From Acidobacteriota bacterium (lineage in GTDB: Bacteria; Acidobacteriota; Terriglobia; Bryobacterales; Bryobacteraceae), in assembly GCA_029776225.1 (NCBI GenBank), contig JAKOTR010000054.1, forward strand, positions 1 to 64,000: 64,000 nucleotides of DNA, read 5' to 3'. Shown here one piece after another: positions 60,364 through 64,000 of this stretch. The translations under genes were made by a program, and so were the position numbers. The notes under the pieces were generated by a model that had not been told where the DNA came from, made no database searches, and saw only the letters and a program-made list of their open reading frames with translations. Each line of letters opens with the position of its first letter. Positions within the stretch are counted from its first letter, which is position 1.

Positions 60364-63300
60364 TGCTCGTAGCGGCGCGAAAGCTCCTCGGGAAGCGGTT
60401 GCTCAACGGGACCGCGATCGAGCAAAGCGGGCAGGCGTTCCTGCAACAGATACTCGGTGGCCTGCACGAGAGGATCGGCATGGAACCGGCGCTGCATCGG
60501 GGCGTCCAGGAGTGTGTTCGCAAGCGCGAGCAGGCCCATCCCCTGGTGGTGTGCCATGAAGGCCCGGATGACTCGCGGCGTTCCCGGCGAGTCGCTGTAA
60601 TCCGCGGACTCGAAGAATCCGTAGCGCCCGGTCCAGCCGAGAGCCTGCATCGCCCGCAGGTTCCGGGTGGCGGCCGCGTGGTCGACCATCAGGGCGAGCA
60701 TGGAAGCGTAGGGCGCAATGACGAGGTCGCCCGGCCAAGCGCGCTTCAGGCCGATATAGGGCACTCCGAAGGCGCGGTACTGATAACTCAGGGCGCTGTC
60801 GCGCGCGCTGTAAGCCGCTTCGGAGATGCCCCACGGCACGCCGCGCTCGGCGCCGTAGGCCTGCTGGATCCGTACGGCCGCTGTCAGGCTCTCACCCAAC
60901 AGGGTGTCCCCGTAGGTGCGCATGAACAGCGCGGGCATCAGGTACTCGAACATGGTGCCGGTCCAGGAATACAGCGTGCGCGTTCCCTTGTAGAACGCCA
61001 GCTTGCGGCCGAGGCGGAACCACGCCTCGCGCGGCACATCGCCTTTGGCGATGGCCACGAACACTGCCGTGCGCGCCTCCGTGGCCAGCAGGTCGTAGTA
61101 AGCCGGATCGAGCGTGCCGGACAGCAGATCGTACCCCACGCGCATGAGCTTGCGCTTGCGGTCGAACAGCAAGGAAAAGTCCATGTGCTCTACAAAGCTC
61201 TCCGCCGCGGCAGCCTGGCGCTCCAAGCGCTCGATCAGGCCGGTGGCGAACGAACGGGCTTCGCCAAGCGCGCCGTCGAGCTTTTGAAGCACGTCCCGCA
61301 GCTCCGGCGGAATGGGCAGTGCGGATTCCAGCACGGCGGCGATCTCCCGCGAGATGGCCGCGTAGTGCCCGGGAAGTTCATCGAAGCAAACGGGACACTC
61401 CAGCAGCTTCAGCAAACCGCTCAGGGCGGGATTCTTGGCGTGAAACCTGAGTTCCTGTTCGTACGGAGCGTCAAGCCACGGCGCAAGCGCGCAGAGCTGG
61501 CTGATCGCGGCCTCGACGCGGGCCGCAAGCGCGTTGTACCAGTAAGTGACTTCGCCGGCCTGCCCCGGTTCGAGCTTGGCGCAGGTCCACTCCAGGCGGG
61601 GCAGCAGGCTGTGGATCATTTCACGGACCTCCGCCAGCACGCTCTCCCAGAAGAAAAGGTCCGTGGGCCGGTACTCAAGCTGGCGCACAAGGCTGGCCAG
61701 CAGCCGTGAGATCGAACTGGTGCGCGCGGCGGCGGGAAGGACGCTGCGCAGCCGCAGGCAGTGGGCGCGCATTCCGGCCAGCGCGCTCGCATCGATGATC
61801 GGAGCGCGAAGCGCCTCCAGGCAGCCCTGCTTCACGACAATCAGCGCCGCCGCAAGATTGCCGCTATCGACGGCGGAGATATAGAGCGGCGGCAACGGGC
61901 GGAGCGTGTTCGTGTCATACCAGTTGTAAAAGTGGCCGCGATGCCTGCGCAGGCGCATCATGGTGTTGAACAGGTTTTCCAAGCGATCACCGAATTCGCT
62001 GAGCGTGAGAAAGCCGAAATCCAGCGCGGCAAGATTGGACGCGGCCTGCAGGCCGATGTTGGTCGGCGAGGTGCGGCAAGCGGTACGGGGCGGATCCTCC
62101 TGCACGTTGTCCGGCACAAGCCAGTTGTGCTCGGCGGCGGAGAGGTCGCCGAAATAGCGCCACGTGCGCAGCGCGATGTCGCGGAGGTAATCGGCATCCG
62201 GAGCCTTCTTCCCTGCCCTGGGCGCCCGGTTCAGCCACGCGGCAACGAGCGGGGACAAGAGCCACAGTTCCAGCACCGCGACGGCCAGTATGTCCGTGGC
62301 GAGGCCGGCGGGCAGGCACAAACACACGAACACCGCGGCCAAGGGACCAGCCAGCAGATAGCGCTCGAGCAGCCCCGCTTTTCGTCCCCCCTCCTCGGAC
62401 TGGGCCATGGTTTCCCATTCAAGCAGCCTTCTCCGCGTGACGTGGACGCGGATGAGAGTGCGCACCACGGCGTCCGCCATCAGAACAGCCTGGTGGACAA
62501 GGAATGTCAGCCGCATCAGCGCATCGGCGTGGCCGCGCAGGAGCTGAAAGCCGATTTCACGGAAATACGGCCGCCAAAAGCGAGCGGGCGGCAGCCGCAC
62601 AAGCGCCCACGTCGCCTCGAAATACGCGGGCAGCAGGAGAAACGCGCACGCAAGCAGCGTCCAGCGGTACGCCGGAGGCGGCAAAAAGAACCAGCCCGCC
62701 AGGATGAGGGCGAGCAGAGAAATTTCAAACAGGCTGCGCCGGAGATTGTCGGCGATTTTCCAGCGCGAGAGTACTGGCAGAGGGTTGGAAGTGCGCCCGC
62801 CCCGAGGCGCCGGAACCGAAGGCAACAGCCACCTTGCGATCTGCCAGTCGCCCCGCGTCCAGCGGTGTTTGCGCTTTGACCAGGCCTGATATTTGGCGGG
62901 AAAGTCGTCGATGAACTCCAGGTCGGTCACCAGCCCCGTGCGCGCGTACTCGCCCTCGAGGAGGTCGTGGCTGAGCAGAGTGTTTTCGGGGAAACGGCCG
63001 CCCGTCACGGCGTCAAACGCGCGCAGATCGTAGATGCCCTTGCCGGTGAAAATCGCCTGGCCGTACAGGTCCTGATAAACGTCGGAGACAGCGGTCGTGT
63101 AGGGATCGAACCCCGTCTGCCCGCTGAAGAACCGCGCCAGGCGCGAGCGGCAGGCCGAATCGACGCTCACCGAGATGCGCGGCTGGAGGATGGCGTAGCC
63201 TTCGCGAACCGTCCGCGTGGCGGGATCAATTACCGGCCGGTTGAGCGGGTGCGCGATTGTGGCCACCAGCATGCGCGCGGTGTCGCGCGGCAGTTGCGTG

Positions 63301-64000
63301 TCGCTGTCGAGCGTGATGACGAAGCGATACGAGTTCAAGTCTGAAAGGTCGCCGATCTTCAGCGAAAAGGCGTCGTCTCCGCCGAGCAACAGGCGGTTGA
63401 AATCTTCCAGCTTGCCGCGCTTGCGCTCGTGCCCCATCCAGACGGATTCCGATTCGTTCCATTCGCGGCGGCGGTGAAACAAATAGAACGGCGAACCGGC
63501 GGCGGAACGGTAGCGCTCATTGAGCAGTTGAATTCCCTTCGCGCAGACATCGAGCAGGTGATCGTTCTCACCGTAGGCATAGCGGGAATCGGCGAAGTCC
63601 GTCAGCAGCGCGAACGACAAGTTGGGATCGCGGTTAGCGAGATAGTGGATTTCCAGGCGCTCGAGCAGGCGTTCCACTCCCTGGCGGGAAAGCAGCAGCG
63701 TGGGGACCACCACGAACGTCCGGCAATCGTCGGGAATGCCCTCGGAGAAATCGAGTCTCGGGAGGCGGCGCGGCGGCAGCAGATGACTCACCAGCAGATT
63801 CATAAAGGCAACCGCTGCCTGGCTCGCCGGAATCAACAGCAGCACGGCCAGCCAAAGCGGCGCCTCTGGCAGCAAGGCGTACACCGCTGCGATGATCGCA
63901 AACGTGGTGAGTGAGATGCCGCCCAAATAAAGCGCATTCGGCCTGGCGTAGAAGGCGTCGCGCAGCCGGCCTGCAAGCGGCGGGCGGTACCCTGCGCGCT
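60315..64000 (-). CDS. Cyclic beta-1,2-glucan synthase-like protein (GT84 plus glycoamylase-like domain), 5' part outside window
   Basis: About 1227 residues visible. The frame runs off the right edge, so the N-terminus is missing. After two membrane segments comes the GT84 module: LDFSEGIPDDCRTFVVVPTL, DSDTQLPRD (about 63,290-63,315) and KRKHRWTRGDWQ (about 62,840-62,880). More membrane helices follow, then the glycoamylase-like part with YSWTGTMFEYLMPALFMRTY and GFFESADYSDSPGTPRVIR, ending at 60315. Cyclic glucan synthases continue with a GH94 phosphorylase of about 800 residues. Here the stop precedes it. Likely product: linear or unregulated-length beta-1,2-glucan in the envelope. Confidence 0.88.
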   Translation of the reverse strand, partial: RAGYRPPLAGRLRDAFYARPNALYLGGISLTTFAIIAAVYALLPEAPLWLAVLLLIPASQAAVAFMNLLVSHLLPPRRLPRLDFSEGIPDDCRTFVVVPTLLLSRQGVERLLERLEIHYLANRDPNLSFALLTDFADSRYAYGENDHLLDVCAKGIQLLNERYRSAAGSPFYLFHRRREWNESESVWMGHERKRGKLEDFNRLLLGGDDAFSLKIGDLSDLNSYRFVITLDSDTQLPRDTARMLVATIAHPLNRPVIDPATRTVREGYAILQPRISVSVDSACRSRLARFFSGQTGFDPYTTAVSDVYQDLYGQAIFTGKGIYDLRAFDAVTGGRFPENTLLSHDLLEGEYARTGLVTDLEFIDDFPAKYQAWSKRKHRWTRGDWQIARWLLPSVPAPRGGRTSNPLPVLSRWKIADNLRRSLFEISLLALILAGWFFLPPPAYRWTLLACAFLLLPAYFEATWALVRLPPARFWRPYFREIGFQLLRGHADALMRLTFLVHQAVLMADAVVRTLIRVHVTRRRLLEWETMAQSEEGGRKAGLLERYLLAGPLAAVFVCLCLPAGLATDILAVAVLELWLLSPLVAAWLNRAPRAGKKAPDADYLRDIALRTWRYFGDLSAAEHNWLVPDNVQEDPPRTACRTSPTNIGLQAASNLAALDFGFLTLSEFGDRLENLFNTMMRLRRHRGHFYNWYDTNTLRPLPPLYISAVDSGNLAAALIVVKQGCLEALRAPIIDASALAGMRAHCLRLRSVLPAAARTSSISRLLASLVRQLEYRPTDLFFWESVLAEVREMIHSLLPRLEWTCAKLEPGQAGEVTYWYNALAARVEAAISQLCALAPWLDAPYEQELRFHAKNPALSGLLKLLECPVCFDELPGHYAAISREIAAVLESALPIPPELRDVLQKLDGALGEARSFATGLIERLERQAAAAESFVEHMDFSLLFDRKRKLMRVGYDLLSGTLDPAYYDLLATEARTAVFVAIAKGDVPREAWFRLGRKLAFYKGTRTLYSWTGTMFEYLMPALFMRTYGDTLLGESLTAAVRIQQAYGAERGVPWGISEAAYSARDSALSYQYRAFGVPYIGLKRAWPGDLVIAPYASMLALMVDHAAATRNLRAMQALGWTGRYGFFESADYSDSPGTPRVIRAFMAHHQGMGLLALANTLLDAPMQRRFHADPLVQATEYLLQERLPALLDRGPVEQPLPEELSRRYEQWKMRPEAPPARIAAG

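Noticed and set aside
1-64000. CRISPR arrays, insertion sequences, prophage genes or rRNA
   Set aside because: No regularly spaced direct repeats, transposase motifs, phage structural genes or rRNA sequence were seen. The recombinase tail at the left edge is the only mobile-element sign.

Overview
The window looks like the chromosome of an acidobacterium, most likely of the Bryobacterales/Solibacter type. The basis is high G+C content, an Oar-type TonB-dependent receptor of 1163 residues with an N-terminal carboxypeptidase-regulatory-like domain, a GH172 (DUF2961) enzyme, many Tat-type signal peptides on carbohydrate enzymes, a solitary RsbRD-N protein, and LPS and Mla genes of a diderm cell. 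This is an inference from gene content. No rRNA or marker phylogeny could be used. Coding density is high and no gap between genes exceeds about 225 bases.

Left edge to 7 kb: the tail of a serine recombinase runs into the 3' half of a tRNA-Asn gene, which marks the edge of an integrated element lying to the left. Next comes a tightly overlapped trio (LOR/SDH ornithine-cyclodeaminase-like protein, queF, coiled-coil methyltransferase). A core-heptose operon follows (waaF, an unrecognised protein, a degenerate HldE-like nucleotidyltransferase, waaC, an isoprenylcysteine-methyltransferase-like membrane protein). 7-14 kb: a secreted LolA-like protein, two divergent paralogous Tat-exported enolase-superfamily enzymes, an RsbRD-N protein, an acyl-CoA dehydrogenase coupled to a VCBS-repeat protein, and a cupin.

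14-24 kb is a polysaccharide cluster: rmlA, an altered rmlC, rmlB, three GT4 glycosyltransferases, a DUF3108 protein, a GT4-methyltransferase fusion and a Wzm-type ABC permease with an extra N-terminal beta-sandwich domain. No rmlD and no Wzt ATPase are present. 24-36 kb: M20 peptidase, PIG-L deacetylase, proC, a GH172 enzyme and a TonB-dependent receptor (both with TTG starts), rmuC, an exported murein-peptide pair (dipeptide epimerase plus NlpC/P60) and an SDR. 36-45 kb: NCS2 permease, L-rhamnose isomerase, an orphan MbcA/Xre-type small protein, two small envelope proteins, an MlaE-MlaF-MlaD lipid transport operon in which MlaD carries a C-terminal OmpA-like domain, and an HlyD-type adaptor.

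45-50 kb is a complete leucine operon (leuABCD) read leftward. A LysR regulator is divergent from it, and the shared intergenic region shows two facing promoters and a dyad operator. 50-57 kb: a Tat-signal mannonate dehydratase, deoC, a fused aroDE, a TerB-like protein, a FucP-type transporter and a DsbA-like protein. 57-64 kb: a single-domain response regulator, a BON/SRPBCC protein, an exported glycoamylase-like protein and the 3' part of a cyclic beta-1,2-glucan synthase-like gene (GT84 plus glycoamylase-like module) that lacks the usual C-terminal GH94 phosphorylase.

The most unusual items are the GT84 enzyme without GH94 next to its own exported glycoamylase, the exported dipeptide epimerase paired with NlpC/P60, the MCE-OmpA fusion, the Wzm permease with a built-in sugar-binding-like domain, and the pseudo-nucleotidyltransferase between the two heptosyltransferases.
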